Positions 17,749 to 27,624 are shown, numbered from the stretch's first letter. The stretch: 42,305 nt of DNA from Dehalococcoidales bacterium (GCA_028712355.1 JAQTQH010000006.1:1-42305); one strand, 5' to 3'. Notes: generated from the letters alone by a model not told the origin. Numbers and translations: made by a program.

Positions 17749-19023
17749 ATGATGCAAATCAAATTTGATACTAATGCCACTGTCAGTAATGAGGTGGAAG
17801 CAAGCGTAAAGAAGTTTTTCGAGAAAGTCGACACCGGTGAGAAAGATAAAGGCTGTCCCGCCTTTATCCATCAGGATGGAGTAAAGAAAAGCTATTATGT
17901 GCGCTGCACCTTATCAGGTAAAACCGTTGCGGGAATGGCCAGCCTTGATGCCCGGCTTAATCCGGAAGGCAGCGACACCTTCCGTGACAACCGTGAGCTA
18001 ATGCTGAAGAACAACACTTTCCTCCGCATGAGCGCCGATGCTGAAAATAAGCGCGAGTTCAATGATATTATTGCCGAATATATCACAACCTATGAGCCGG
18101 ATAAACCGCTTAAAGTCTGGGGCGGACAGCACCGTTCGAAGGCGATCATCGATGCCTACACCGTAAAAAAAGTCTCCCGCTACCACGGCTTCCGGGTTTA
18201 CTTTAATCTGTCCAAAGAGCAGCGCGCGGAGCTTGCTCTCATCTCTAACGCCAGCATCATCGCGTCAAACGACCTGTTTGACCGCCAGCTGGAAGAGGCG
18301 TTCCTTGGCCCGCATTTGAGGAGATGGTGCATCAAATCCGGGCTGCTCAAGAAAAACGAGGACTTTCTGGATGCCGGCTCCCGCGCCGAGGGGCTCACCA
18401 CCCAGCTGGCGCGCAGCTTTATCGTTAACTATTTTAAAGGAAAACAGGCGGGCGAACAGCTCAAGCCGGAACAGCTAGATATGAATGTCTACGAACCTTA
18501 CCTCTGCCTGTCCGGCATGGTCCTCGATGAAGAGTACCGCAGGCTGAACGAAGAGAAGGGCAGCGCGCTCTGGGCGGACAAGGGCTTGCTCGAAGCCGGT
18601 AAAGCCTTCGCGAGGCTCCACGCCGTCCAGTATCAGGCAATCAAAAAGAGCCCGCTCAACCGCCGCAGCTACCGCATGAAGGCATTCGTCCCCTCGGTGC
18701 TCACGTCGTGGGCGTATGTCGCCGGGCTGCTGCAGGCGCATCCCTCAAGACTGGCAATCCACGTGACGGTACCCGCCGCGCCGAAAGGCATTCCCGATCC
18801 TCTGAACGCCGAAGAGTCCGCCAATTTCAAGTACTACCAGGACCCGGAAAATATGCGCGGGCTGGGCATCCGTGCCGCCCTTAAAGACCGCCAGAGAATG
18901 GCGCAGGTCTTCCTGGCGCGGACTACTAACCCCGAACTGATGCTGGACAAGAAGCTGCTCAACCAGGCAGTGAACCAGGTCGCCGCCCTGCGGTTCTTCA
19001 GCAGGGGCTATACCACCGCGTAG
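17749..19023 (+). CDS. ParB/DGQHR-like protein, orphan, 424 aa
   Basis: Near residue 125 the segment KVWGGQHRSKAIIDA resembles the DGQHR/ParB catalytic signature (DG-H/Q-R followed by a helix). It is followed by a strand FRVYFNLSKEQRAELALISNA that matches the ParB/DndB pattern in which the conserved Asn-bearing helix follows. ParB-fold proteins act as CTPase clamps, nucleases or regulators; DGQHR proteins such as DndB accompany DNA modification and defence systems. No dnd, pgl or partition genes lie nearby, so function is unknown. The remaining 250 residues are helical and unrecognised. ATG at 17749 follows GAGGTAAA; flanking gaps of about 200 and 110 bases suggest a single-gene unit. Confidence 0.7.
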   Translation: MMQIKFDTNATVSNEVEASVKKFFEKVDTGEKDKGCPAFIHQDGVKKSYYVRCTLSGKTVAGMASLDARLNPEGSDTFRDNRELMLKNNTFLRMSADAENKREFNDIIAEYITTYEPDKPLKVWGGQHRSKAIIDAYTVKKVSRYHGFRVYFNLSKEQRAELALISNASIIASNDLFDRQLEEAFLGPHLRRWCIKSGLLKKNEDFLDAGSRAEGLTTQLARSFIVNYFKGKQAGEQLKPEQLDMNVYEPYLCLSGMVLDEEYRRLNEEKGSALWADKGLLEAGKAFARLHAVQYQAIKKSPLNRRSYRMKAFVPSVLTSWAYVAGLLQAHPSRLAIHVTVPAAPKGIPDPLNAEESANFKYYQDPENMRGLGIRAALKDRQRMAQVFLARTTNPELMLDKKLLNQAVNQVAALRFFSRGYTTA

Positions 19024-19048
19024 TAAAAGTTTCGCGTCTGATAAGAAA

Positions 19049-19077
19049 GCCTCGCGGAAGATGATGCGGGTTTTTTT
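19049..19077 (+). terminator. Probable intrinsic terminator after the DGQHR-like gene
   Basis: A short GC stem (CCTCGC paired with GCGGG, one bulged base) is followed directly by seven T residues. Confidence 0.5.
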
Positions 19078-19137
19078 ACTCCCCGCCACTTTTCGTTTTG
19101 TTGTAAAATAGAGGAGTTTTTTGAAAGGAGAAAGAAT

Positions 19138-19944
19138 ATGCCTGATGCGGAGATTCTCTATAAGGTGGAAGGGGCGGTGGCGGTGATTACTCTGAACCGT
19201 CCGGAGAGCCTGAATGCTTTTACCAACAAGATGCACGAAGATCTGCCCAAAATTATTGAAGAAGCCGGCCGTGATGAGCGGGTGCGGGCGATTGTCGTGA
19301 CCGGGGCGGGACGCTGTTTCTGCGCAGGGAACGATGTCAAAGAGACTTTCTTGAGTGAAGGACACGCCAGTAAAAGAGGCAGCCGTGAAGTTGCCTTCCG
19401 CCAGCTGTTAGGAGAACATGTTGTCCCTGGCGGGCATAAATTACTGGAGATTAACAAGCCGTCCATCGCCGCGGTCAACGGGGCGGCGGTGGGCTATGGG
19501 GTCGACCTGGCGCTTTCCTGCTCCATGAGAATCGCCTCGGACAAAGCCAAGTTCGGCGAGGTTTTCGTCAACGTGGGACTGGTTACGGATGAAGGCATGA
19601 TGATGCTGCCCCGCATCGTGGGGCTGGCGAAAGCCTATGAGCTTATCACCACCGCCGATATTATTGATGCCGCGGAAGCGGGGAAAATCGGGCTGGTCAA
19701 CCGCGTGGTGCCCCACGAGCAACTGATGACTGCCGCGATGGAAATGGCGAATAAAATAGCGAGCAAAGCGCCGATAGCCATCTCCCTGGCGATGGAAGGC
19801 ATCCGCAAGGGGCTGGACCTCGATTGGGAAAACTACATGCGCTTCCACGCGCAGGCGATTACCTTCTGCCTGAACTCGGAAGACCACCTGGAAGGCGCCC
19901 GCGCTTTCATGGAGAAGCGCCCGCCGATCTTCAAAGGGAAGTAG
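19138..19944 (+). CDS. Enoyl-CoA hydratase/isomerase family protein
   Basis: The crotonase fold is evident from VAVITLNRPESLNAF near residue 13, the oxyanion-hole strand GAGRCFCAGNDVKE near residue 56, the second oxyanion motif NGAAVGYGVDLALSCSMRIAS near residues 109-129, and LPRIVGLAKAYELI. The family acts on acyl-CoA thioesters by hydration, isomerisation or related chemistry; the substrate cannot be assigned. The segment FVNVGLVTDEGMMMLPR is typical of the hydratase/isomerase branch. The ATG at 19138 follows a strong GAAAGGAGAAAG ribosome site. No other beta-oxidation genes are adjacent. Confidence 0.93.
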   Translation: MPDAEILYKVEGAVAVITLNRPESLNAFTNKMHEDLPKIIEEAGRDERVRAIVVTGAGRCFCAGNDVKETFLSEGHASKRGSREVAFRQLLGEHVVPGGHKLLEINKPSIAAVNGAAVGYGVDLALSCSMRIASDKAKFGEVFVNVGLVTDEGMMMLPRIVGLAKAYELITTADIIDAAEAGKIGLVNRVVPHEQLMTAAMEMANKIASKAPIAISLAMEGIRKGLDLDWENYMRFHAQAITFCLNSEDHLEGARAFMEKRPPIFKGK

Positions 19945-19948
19945 CAGT

Positions 19949-20020
19949 GTCGTTCCCGCGCAAGCGGGAATCCAGTGGGGGAGGGGTGTTCTGGATTCTT
20001 GGGTCGAGCCCGGGAATGGC
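19949..20020. repeat. Dispersed palindromic intergenic repeat, copy B
   Basis: It starts with GTCGTTCCCGCGCAAGCGGG and ends with GGGTCGAGCCCGGGAATGGC, matching the ends of the copies at 634-703 and 35323-35394. It lies between the convergent 3' ends of the hydratase and XRE regulator genes. Confidence 0.7.
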
Positions 20021-20036
20021 ATTAGTTGTCACCCCC

Positions 20037-20231
20037 CTATTTTTCCGGCGTGAAGACATCCTCGATTTTAACCTGGAAAAGGGCAGCGATTTTGAATGCC
20101 AGCCGGATAGAAGGGTCGTACTTGCCGTTCTCTATTGAGACAATCGTCTGCCTTGTTACACCCAGCTGCTGTGCCAGCGCTTCCTGCGTATAGTCGCGCA
20201 TCGCCCGGTAGACCTTAAGTTTGTTCTTCAT
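20037..20231 (-). CDS. XRE-family transcriptional regulator, 64 aa
   Basis: This is a minimal Cro/CI-type helix-turn-helix protein: MKNKLKVYRAMRDYTQEALA, then QLGVTRQTIVSIENGKYDPS and the helix LAFKIAALFQVKIEDVF. I choose the ATG at 20231, which gives the canonical MKNKLK start; a longer reading frame extends upstream without support. It lies seven bases downstream of a DUF2178-like membrane protein gene. This pairing of a tiny XRE protein with a four-helix membrane protein is common, and the regulator probably controls its own pair. Confidence 0.9.
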   Translation of the reverse strand: MKNKLKVYRAMRDYTQEALAQQLGVTRQTIVSIENGKYDPSIRLAFKIAALFQVKIEDVFTPEK

Positions 20232-20238
20232 ACCAGAC

Positions 20239-20622
20239 CTACAGTTTGCCCTTGTAATAGTAGTAGAAAGCAAGGTGAATCAACATCAGGGCGCACACAG
20301 CATAGGCTAAAGTCTCCCCCACGATGCTCAGGGCAGGCGGTAGACTATTCTTGAAGGAAATCAAGATTAAACCCAGGGTCACTGCGGCAATGCTGAAGAC
20401 GCGGTAGGAGATTGCAGCCGCTTTTGCGTTGATTCTCTCGATGCGCTCATCCACCATTACCTCACGGGTCTTACTGCGGAGCAGCCGGATTAAGACCAGC
20501 GCCGCCAGCGCGCCCATTAGGGGCAGGATTACCGGCATTTCCGCCGCCACCGACCAGCCGACCAGCACCGCCAGCGCAAAGATAATAACGATGACCCAGA
20601 ACTGGTACACTCTCGCACTCAT
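20239..20622 (-). CDS. DUF2178-like four-helix membrane protein
   Basis: The 127-residue protein has four hydrophobic spans (about residues 8-26, 29-46, 71-90, 97-120). A cytoplasmic loop TREVMVDERIERINAKAAA is characteristic of the DUF2178 group. Function is unknown. It precedes the XRE regulator in a two-gene unit. The ATG at 20622 follows an AGGAGGAAT ribosome site. Confidence 0.8.
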   Translation of the reverse strand: MSARVYQFWVIVIIFALAVLVGWSVAAEMPVILPLMGALAALVLIRLLRSKTREVMVDERIERINAKAAAISYRVFSIAAVTLGLILISFKNSLPPALSIVGETLAYAVCALMLIHLAFYYYYKGKL

Positions 20623-20739
20623 GGCATTCCTCCTGACAAGTTATGATTACTAATTGTACAGCAAACTATACTAATTGTCAAGAGTTAAAGTCATGGGATA
20701 CAAATAGACAAACCGTGGCGATGCGGGAATATCTGGCGC

Positions 20740-22575
<1,836 letters not shown>

Positions 22576-22848
22576 AATTATAGAACTTCCTGAATTAGAG
22601 TTGGAAAACATGCGCAGGTACATACTGCGGATAATGGAGTGCGCAAAAGGGTGACTTCCTTAGAGCGGAAGGCTAACGAGGATACCTGAACCTGAAGCGG
22701 TGAGGATGAAAACAATCCCAGAGCCAGTGCATTTTAAGTGTGACGCATTTCCTTTAGTTTACGATCTATCTTTATTGTACACGAAATGAGGCTGATTTAC
22801 CAAAAACGTGTGCTAAAATAGAAATAAGGGTATCCAATACGGGAGTGC

Positions 22849-23439
22849 ATGATGGAGAAAATAGAGATATTCGATAGCCGTCAGAATAAGGTCGTTACCG
22901 TAGAAAAGGTGCGCAAGACCGCAGCCGAATGGCAGAAAATCCTCACGCCGGAGCAGTTAGATATTACCGAGAGAAAGGGTACGGAAATGCCGGGCACCTG
23001 CACCTTCGATGAGATTAAAGAGGCGGGAATCTATCAATGCGTGCGCTGCGGAACCGACCTTTTTCGTAACAGCACGAAGTTCCACTCCGGCACTGGCTGG
23101 CCCAGTTACTATGAGCCGGTCTCATCGCTGAACATGAGGCAGGAGCAGGACACCAGCTACGGCATGGTGCGCACGGAGGTACGCTGCGCCCGCTGCGATG
23201 CCCACCTGGGGCATGTCTTCGACGATGGGCCGCCGACCACTTACAAGCGCTACTGCATCAACTCGGCGGCGCTCAAGTTTGTGCCGGATGCCGCCAGTAA
23301 AGCTGAAAAGATTAAGGAAATCGAAGCGAAAATCGCCGATCTGCAGTCGCGCTGGCCGCCCCACTCCGTTCCGCCCCACATGTGGCAGCAGCTTGAAGCG
23401 CTGGAAGACGAACTGGATAAGGCGAACAAAGGGGGGTAG
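22849..23439 (+). CDS. msrB: Peptide-methionine (R)-S-oxide reductase with C-terminal helical extension
   Basis: MsrB reduces the R-sulfoxide of methionine in proteins. The structural zinc site is C64/C67 (CVRC) and C113/C116 (CARC). The substrate loop contains HSGTGWPSYYEP, and the catalytic Cys is C136 in KRYCINSAAL. The family usually ends soon after this motif; here about 45 extra residues form a charged, coiled-coil-like tail (KAEKIKEIEAKIADLQSRW, then LEALEDELDKANKGG). ATG at 22849 or 22852 are equivalent choices. The protein has no signal peptide and should be cytoplasmic. Confidence 0.94.
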   Translation: MMEKIEIFDSRQNKVVTVEKVRKTAAEWQKILTPEQLDITERKGTEMPGTCTFDEIKEAGIYQCVRCGTDLFRNSTKFHSGTGWPSYYEPVSSLNMRQEQDTSYGMVRTEVRCARCDAHLGHVFDDGPPTTYKRYCINSAALKFVPDAASKAEKIKEIEAKIADLQSRWPPHSVPPHMWQQLEALEDELDKANKGG

Positions 23440-23579
23440 GGAGCGGTAAGATTTCAGTCAGCCTTTCCGCGGCGGTCGGCTTCGAATAAGAAGCCCGACA
23501 TTGCATGAATATCAGCCCCTCAATTTGCCGGATACGCTATAATGAATACGAATGAAAGAATCAGGCAGGAGGTGCCGCG

Positions 23580-23783
23580 ATGAGTTGGTATGGTGATAAA
23601 GTGGCGAAGCTGAGAAATCTTTCCAATTCTCACTTCTTCCTGTTCGTTACCGTCAAGGTCCTGGGCGGAGTGAGCATCGGTCTGTTGCTGGCAAACTTGC
23701 TATCGCCGGGGACATGGTGGATTTTCATGGTTATCGCTTTGGTCATAGCGATTCCGGTCCTGTCAAAATTTTTTACCAGGTAA
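23580..23783 (+). CDS. Small membrane protein, 67 aa
   Basis: ATG at 23580 follows AGGAGGTGCCGCG. The protein has an amphipathic start (MSWYGDKVAKLRNLSNSHFF) and two hydrophobic spans ending in KFFTR. No family was recognised. It is followed closely by a DUF5652 gene and is probably cotranscribed with it. Confidence 0.7.
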   Translation: MSWYGDKVAKLRNLSNSHFFLFVTVKVLGGVSIGLLLANLLSPGTWWIFMVIALVIAIPVLSKFFTR

Positions 23784-23801
23784 TATGTGAAGGAGCATGA
23801 T

Positions 23802-24029
23802 ATGGAATTAAGTAACTGGGCATGCCCGTTTTTTCCCAACTGGGTTTTCTTTAGTGTTGTAATCCCGGTACTGGTAATATGGGAAGCGGTTTGGAAGGGA
23901 ATAGCATTGTGGAGAGCTGCCAGGAATGCTCATCCGGCATGGTTTATCTGTCTGCTGATATTCAATACCCTGGCTATTTTGCCGATAATATATATCTTCG
24001 GTTTCAGTAAGAAGAAACAGCAGGGTTAA
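23802..24029 (+). CDS. DUF5652-family small membrane protein
   Basis: The ATG at 23802 is preferred over the in-frame GTG at 23787 because AAGGAG lies between them at a proper spacing. The two-helix pattern IWEAVWKGIALWRAARNAHP then WFICLLIFNTLAILPIIYIF matches DUF5652, a family of short membrane proteins of unknown function. A Lys-rich tail follows. Confidence 0.8.
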   Translation: MELSNWACPFFPNWVFFSVVIPVLVIWEAVWKGIALWRAARNAHPAWFICLLIFNTLAILPIIYIFGFSKKKQQG

Positions 24030-24086
24030 GAGAAACAAGCGGAGATGGCCGGATTTAAACGAGTGCCTGTGAAGGAGTCCTGAATT

Positions 24087-24578
24087 ATGACAAATCATGA
24101 TGTTAACAGCCAGTGCTGTCCGGAATTTTTTCCTGAACCATGGCAGGAAAAAGAGATAACCTGGCAAGGCAAGCTCTTTATCCGGGATACGGTGGCGCAG
24201 TTCCTGCATATGCCGTTGCCCGGGGCGTTCGGCAAAGCGGTCGGCAGGATGTGGCAGAAGATAGAAGCCGCCGGCGCCAGGCCAAATGACAAAGATTTTA
24301 TTATGCTGGCGTATGACCCGTCGCCATGGAAAAGCGAACTTTATATTAATGTTACCAGGGAAGTCCCCAACGCGGAGAACGTCAGGCTTTCCGGGACATA
24401 CCTTACCAGGGTTTTTGACGGGCCGTACAATGCTGTCCCCAAGTGGATTAAAGAAATGGAACGGTACGTGACTGCAAAAGGCAAGACCGTGAAAAAATAT
24501 TATTTCTACTATACCACCTGTCCCAAGTGCGCTAAAAAATACGGGCATAATTACGTAGTAGTATTTGCGGAAGTATAG
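24087..24578 (+). CDS. Conserved hypothetical protein with CCPEF and CPKC motifs
   Basis: The 163-residue soluble protein begins near a CCPEFFPEPWQEKEITW segment and ends with TTCPKCAKKYGHNYVVVFAEV. The central part (FIMLAYDPSPWKSELYINVTRE) looks like an alpha/beta domain of the GyrI-like small-molecule-binding or SRPBCC type, but I cannot assign it firmly. Similar proteins are often loosely named hydrolases, for which there is no visible catalytic motif here. The two Cys pairs could bind a metal. A GAAGGAG ribosome site precedes the ATG. Confidence 0.7.
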   Translation: MTNHDVNSQCCPEFFPEPWQEKEITWQGKLFIRDTVAQFLHMPLPGAFGKAVGRMWQKIEAAGARPNDKDFIMLAYDPSPWKSELYINVTREVPNAENVRLSGTYLTRVFDGPYNAVPKWIKEMERYVTAKGKTVKKYYFYYTTCPKCAKKYGHNYVVVFAEV

Positions 24579-24652
24579 GATACGGTACGGCTTCCCCGGC
24601 GGTAACAGCGCCGGACGGGATGCGAACCATCAACTTAAGGAGCAAAAGACAC

Positions 24653-25564
24653 ATGGCGGAAAACATTTTCCAGACTATCGGCAACACGCCTATCGTCAGG
24701 ATAAACAGCCTCAATCCCAATAAAAACACCACGATTTATGCCAAACTTGAAGGGCTTAATCCCACCGGGAGCATCAAGGACCGGATAGCATTAAGCATGA
24801 TTCAACAGGCCGAAGCGGAGGGTAAGCTGGTAAAAGGGAAAACGATTATCGAGCCGACCTCCGGTAATACCGGGGTGGCGCTGGCCATGATTGGCACGGT
24901 TAAAGGATATGAAGTTGAAATCGTGATAAGCGAGGCGGTTTCTCTCGAGAGAAGGCAGATGATCCAGGCATTCGGCGCGAAGGTTACTTTGACGGACGGC
25001 AAACTCGGGACTGACGGAGCGATACAGAAAGCCCGGGAGTTAATCCGGGAATTTCCGCAAAAATATTTTATGCCGGACCAGTTTTCGAACGAGTATAACA
25101 AAATAGCGCATTACCGGACGACGGGTGATGAAATCTGGAAACAAACGAAAGGCAAAATAGACTATTTTGTCTCCGCGCTGGGGACTTCGGGTACCATCAT
25201 GGGCGTGGGAAAAGCGCTCAAGGAGCATAATCCGCAGATTAAAACGGTCTGCGCGCATCCGGTCAAAGGGCACTATATCCAGGGACTTAAGAATATGGAA
25301 GAAGCTATCGTCCCCTCAATCTATGACCCTTCGCAGATAGATATCACAATTATGGTCGAGACGGAAGCCGCCTACGAAATGACCCGGCGAATTGTCAAAA
25401 ACGAAGGAATCTTTGTCGGGATGAGCAGCGGGGCGGCGATGTTTGCCGCGAGTGAAATTGCTAAAAAGATAGATTCGGGAACAATCGTGGTTATCTTTCC
25501 CGACCGGGGCGAGAAATACTTAAGCACGAAGCTGTTTGGCGCCATCAAGCCGGTTAAAAATTAA
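24653..25564 (+). CDS. cysK: Cysteine synthase (O-acetylserine sulfhydrylase)
   Basis: CysK makes cysteine from O-acetylserine and sulfide with PLP. The PLP lysine is K42 in GSIKDRIALSM, the substrate loop is TSGNTGVAL (about residues 69-77), and the phosphate-binding region GTSGTIMGVG appears near residue 180. Length (303 residues) is normal for CysK/CysM. The ATG at 24653 is preferred over the in-frame ATG at 24620, because AAGGAG lies ten bases before it and MAENIFQTIGNTPIVRI is the standard start. The substrate could also be O-phosphoserine, as in some anaerobes. Confidence 0.92.
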   Translation: MAENIFQTIGNTPIVRINSLNPNKNTTIYAKLEGLNPTGSIKDRIALSMIQQAEAEGKLVKGKTIIEPTSGNTGVALAMIGTVKGYEVEIVISEAVSLERRQMIQAFGAKVTLTDGKLGTDGAIQKARELIREFPQKYFMPDQFSNEYNKIAHYRTTGDEIWKQTKGKIDYFVSALGTSGTIMGVGKALKEHNPQIKTVCAHPVKGHYIQGLKNMEEAIVPSIYDPSQIDITIMVETEAAYEMTRRIVKNEGIFVGMSSGAAMFAASEIAKKIDSGTIVVIFPDRGEKYLSTKLFGAIKPVKN

Positions 25565-25590
25565 GCCACTGCGGCTGGATTTGGCAGCAT

Positions 25591-26040
25591 TTATTTCCCT
25601 CTCCATCTTGAAATGATTGTTCTATTCTTTAAATTGTCTGGATGGCAACGGAAGCAGACTCCATTGTGACAGCTAATGACGCCTCCGCATTCCGGGCATT
25701 TCCATTTCCCCATTTCCTTTTCTAGAAAACTCTCAATGCCATACTGTCTGATAAATACCAGGTTCTCTATCATGCTCATATGATAAAAAGTACGATACCG
25801 CTTATCTAGTGCTTTAAGGCGAATGCATGGAAAATCACTACAATCATAACAGAAAGTGACAAGCCCCTTACCGAGCAGGTCGCACTGTTTGCTTATGTAC
25901 ATGCAGTTCCTGCCGCGTGGTCGGCAGCCGGCACAGTACGACTTATGAAAACCCTTCTTTTTCAGGTCATTTTGCATTGCCAGGTAGTTGGTGCATATAC
26001 CACAGTTCATCCCGCAGGGAGCAACAAGTTCTTTAAGCAT
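25591..26040 (-). CDS. DUF3795 Cys-rich protein
   Basis: The N-terminus VAPCGMNCGICTNYLA is the DUF3795 hallmark. It is followed by CAGCRPRGRNC, a CYDCSDFPCIRLKALDKRY segment, and an extra C-terminal zinc-ribbon-like region CPECGG...CFRCHP. The family is widespread in anaerobes and of unknown function; the Cys pattern suggests a zinc- or Fe-S-binding protein. ATG at 26040 gives the standard start. It is convergent with cysK, with 26 bases between. Confidence 0.88.
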   Translation of the reverse strand: MLKELVAPCGMNCGICTNYLAMQNDLKKKGFHKSYCAGCRPRGRNCMYISKQCDLLGKGLVTFCYDCSDFPCIRLKALDKRYRTFYHMSMIENLVFIRQYGIESFLEKEMGKWKCPECGGVISCHNGVCFRCHPDNLKNRTIISRWRGK

Positions 26041-26168
26041 GCTCTGTAGTTTATTATGAAATGCAGGGTAAGGTAAAGGGAATCATGAAATAACACTGGG
26101 ATTATTGCAGAAACAACAGGCAGTGCTGTTTGGATTTGAGGCAGTAGCTAAAGGGGCAAAGGTAGAGC

Positions 26169-26489
26169 TCAGGACTTTATCATCACCAGCATCATCTTGA
26201 ATCTGGTCACAGCCCGCAGAGCGTGGGGCTTGTTTGCCGGCATAATGACCATTTCGCCCTGCTTCACCGGTACCGGTTTTCTGGCGATGGTCACCTCAGC
26301 CTGACCATCGAAAATATATACCACGGCATCGAACGGTGCGGTATGTTCACTCAATCCCTGGCCTTCGTCAAAGGCGAAGAGTGTCAGAGTCCCCACGGAT
26401 TTATCAACCAGGGTCTTGCTGACAATCGAACCGGATTGATAGTCGATAAGGTCGGTAAGAGCTTTGGCGGTCCCTTTAAAATCGTTCAT
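26169..26489 (-). CDS. Small cupin-domain protein
   Basis: A single cupin barrel of 106 residues: the first motif region FDEGQGLSEHTAPFDAVVYI is followed by GQAEVTIARKPVPVKQGEM and the second motif MPANKPHALRAV. The metal ligands would be the His in SEHTAP and the His in KPHALRA, with the Glu of the first motif less clear. Such stand-alone cupins act in sugar, small-molecule or sensor roles; no substrate can be assigned. It is isolated between unrelated genes. Confidence 0.88.
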   Translation of the reverse strand: MNDFKGTAKALTDLIDYQSGSIVSKTLVDKSVGTLTLFAFDEGQGLSEHTAPFDAVVYIFDGQAEVTIARKPVPVKQGEMVIMPANKPHALRAVTRFKMMLVMIKS

Positions 26490-26511
26490 ACTATTAAATA
26501 TTCAGCGAAGC

Positions 26512-26534
26512 AAGTAGCGGCGACTAGATTTGAA
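26512..26534 (-). other. tRNA 3'-end-like remnant (copy 1)
   Basis: Read on the minus strand this is a T-loop TTCAAAT, a T-stem 3' strand CTAGT and an acceptor-like CGCCGCTAC; the 5' T-stem strand is not conserved. It matches 22 of 23 bases with 31105-31127. It lies just after a terminator on the minus strand, as the second copy does. Confidence 0.5.
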
Positions 26535-26574
26535 GCAGGCTGGAGTCTATTTTTTTGACCTAATAACAAAGAAG

Positions 26575-26603
26575 GCAGTTGTTCTATGACTGCCTTCTCA
26601 TAT
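26575..26603 (-). terminator. Intrinsic terminator of the small secreted peptide gene
   Basis: Minus-strand stem GAAGGCAGT/ACTGCCTTC followed by TTTGTTATT, about 20 bases past the stop of the gene at 26623. Confidence 0.65.
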
Positions 26604-26622
26604 CACAAATATCTGCGAGAAT

Positions 26623-26778
26623 CTATGGTTGGAATGGAGGCGGGTCTTGTACCTGTACCTGATTCACTTCGCCCTGCCCGTTTTCTCCGCGCACTTTGTC
26701 ACCACCGGCAAATACCGGTGAAGCTAAACAGAGAGTCAATACCGCTACTATCGCCATCGTTATCAAGGGTCGTTTCAT
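26623..26778 (-). CDS. Small secreted peptide, 51 aa
   Basis: The ATG at 26778 is preferred: AAGGAGAATAAG lies directly upstream, and MKRPLITMAIVAVLTLCLA is a textbook signal peptide with a likely cleavage site at SPVFA/GG. The mature product would be about 29 residues (starting GGDKVRGENGQGEVNQ and ending DPPPFQP), hydrophilic and Pro-rich at the end. No family was recognised. It has its own terminator, so it is probably a single-gene unit with an extracytoplasmic product. Role unknown. Confidence 0.65.
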   Translation of the reverse strand: MKRPLITMAIVAVLTLCLASPVFAGGDKVRGENGQGEVNQVQVQDPPPFQP

Positions 26779-27061
26779 CTTATTCTCCTTTTTCACTGCT
26801 TCTAAGTCCATGCTAACAAATAACGGAGCATTTGTAAACAGTACTTTTATCTTAGCCGGAGAACTCTGTCAGAGCCAGGTGAGGGCGAGTGGATTTAAAC
26901 TGATCTACCTCTCTTTCAATCGTGCGCGCGATGATATATAAGAATAGGGAGAAGGTCAGCAGGGATGCGGGATAAGTTTCAGGTGTATAATATCAGCTGC
27001 CATAGGGAGGAATTTAGACGATAGACTGGAAAATAGATAGCCTCGAAAGCTCGTGGTCTTT

Positions 27062-27112
27062 TTGCTGAGGATTAACTTAATATGATATACTTCTAACATA
27101 GAAATATATCAT
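27062..27112 (+). promoter_or_regulatory. Promoter and palindromic operator-like site of the MarR gene
   Basis: TTGCTG (27062-27067) and TATACT (27086-27091) are spaced by 18 bases. An inverted repeat ATGATATA (27082-27089) and TATATCAT (27105-27112), with a 15-base spacer, overlaps the -10 element, as expected for autorepression by a MarR-type dimer. The rest of the 345-base gap upstream holds no gene I can see. Confidence 0.5.
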
Positions 27113-27123
27113 AATGGAATATA

Positions 27124-27624
27124 ATGAACAAAGATGAACTTTATGACAGTCAGATAACAACTGTTGTTCACGGTTTTATGCAGGTATGGAATCGATTTGA
27201 AGCCACGCTCTCTAAAGAACTGGCGCAAATACAAAATAGCCTGCAAGGCATGCATCCGCAAAGAGAACACCAGCAAAATACCAACTATGAGCTTTTTTAT
27301 CGTGCTTGTACTGGTATTTACCCTGAAGGCAACGTAACAATGGGAGAATTCAGCAATGCCTTGTCGGTGCCGCTTAGTACTGCAACACGTATAGCCGACT
27401 GGCTTGTTAATAACGGATATTTTCAAAGAATTCCAGACGATAACGACAGAAGAGTAGTGAGAGTAGCTCTGACCGACACAGGGAAGAAGCTTTATCAAGT
27501 TATTGATCGGTATATCCGGCAGCGTATGCAGCAGATTCTTTCAAGCCTTACTGCCGAAGAGAGAACAATGTTGCTCACTCTCGTCAGCAAAGTGGTGTCA
27601 GGACTTAAAGAAGCGACCAGGTAA
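27124..27624 (+). CDS. MarR-family transcriptional regulator
   Basis: The winged-helix core runs from about residue 75 to 140: TMGEFSNALSVPLSTATRIADW is the recognition region and GYFQRIPDDNDRRVVRVALTDTGKKL is the wing, both diagnostic of MarR. Flanking helices mediate dimerisation. MarR proteins often sense small phenolic or antimicrobial compounds and repress adjacent efflux genes. It is immediately followed by an ABC-type permease and ATPase, so it probably regulates them and itself through the palindrome upstream. The region is visibly AT-richer than the housekeeping genes around it. Confidence 0.93.
   Translation: MNKDELYDSQITTVVHGFMQVWNRFEATLSKELAQIQNSLQGMHPQREHQQNTNYELFYRACTGIYPEGNVTMGEFSNALSVPLSTATRIADWLVNNGYFQRIPDDNDRRVVRVALTDTGKKLYQVIDRYIRQRMQQILSSLTAEERTMLLTLVSKVVSGLKEATR

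Noticed and set aside
22576-22848. Possible riboswitch between typA and msrB
   Set aside because: A small CTTCC/GGAAG hairpin is present but I found no known aptamer consensus and no terminator or ribosome-site switch.
23475-23499. Terminator after msrB
   Set aside because: A hairpin GTCGGCTTC/GAAGCCCGAC exists but no T tract follows on either strand.
26891-26915. A further tRNA 3'-end-like sequence (GGCGAGTGGATTTAAACTGATC)
   Set aside because: The flanks of the loop do not pair as a T-stem, so similarity to the other copies may be chance.
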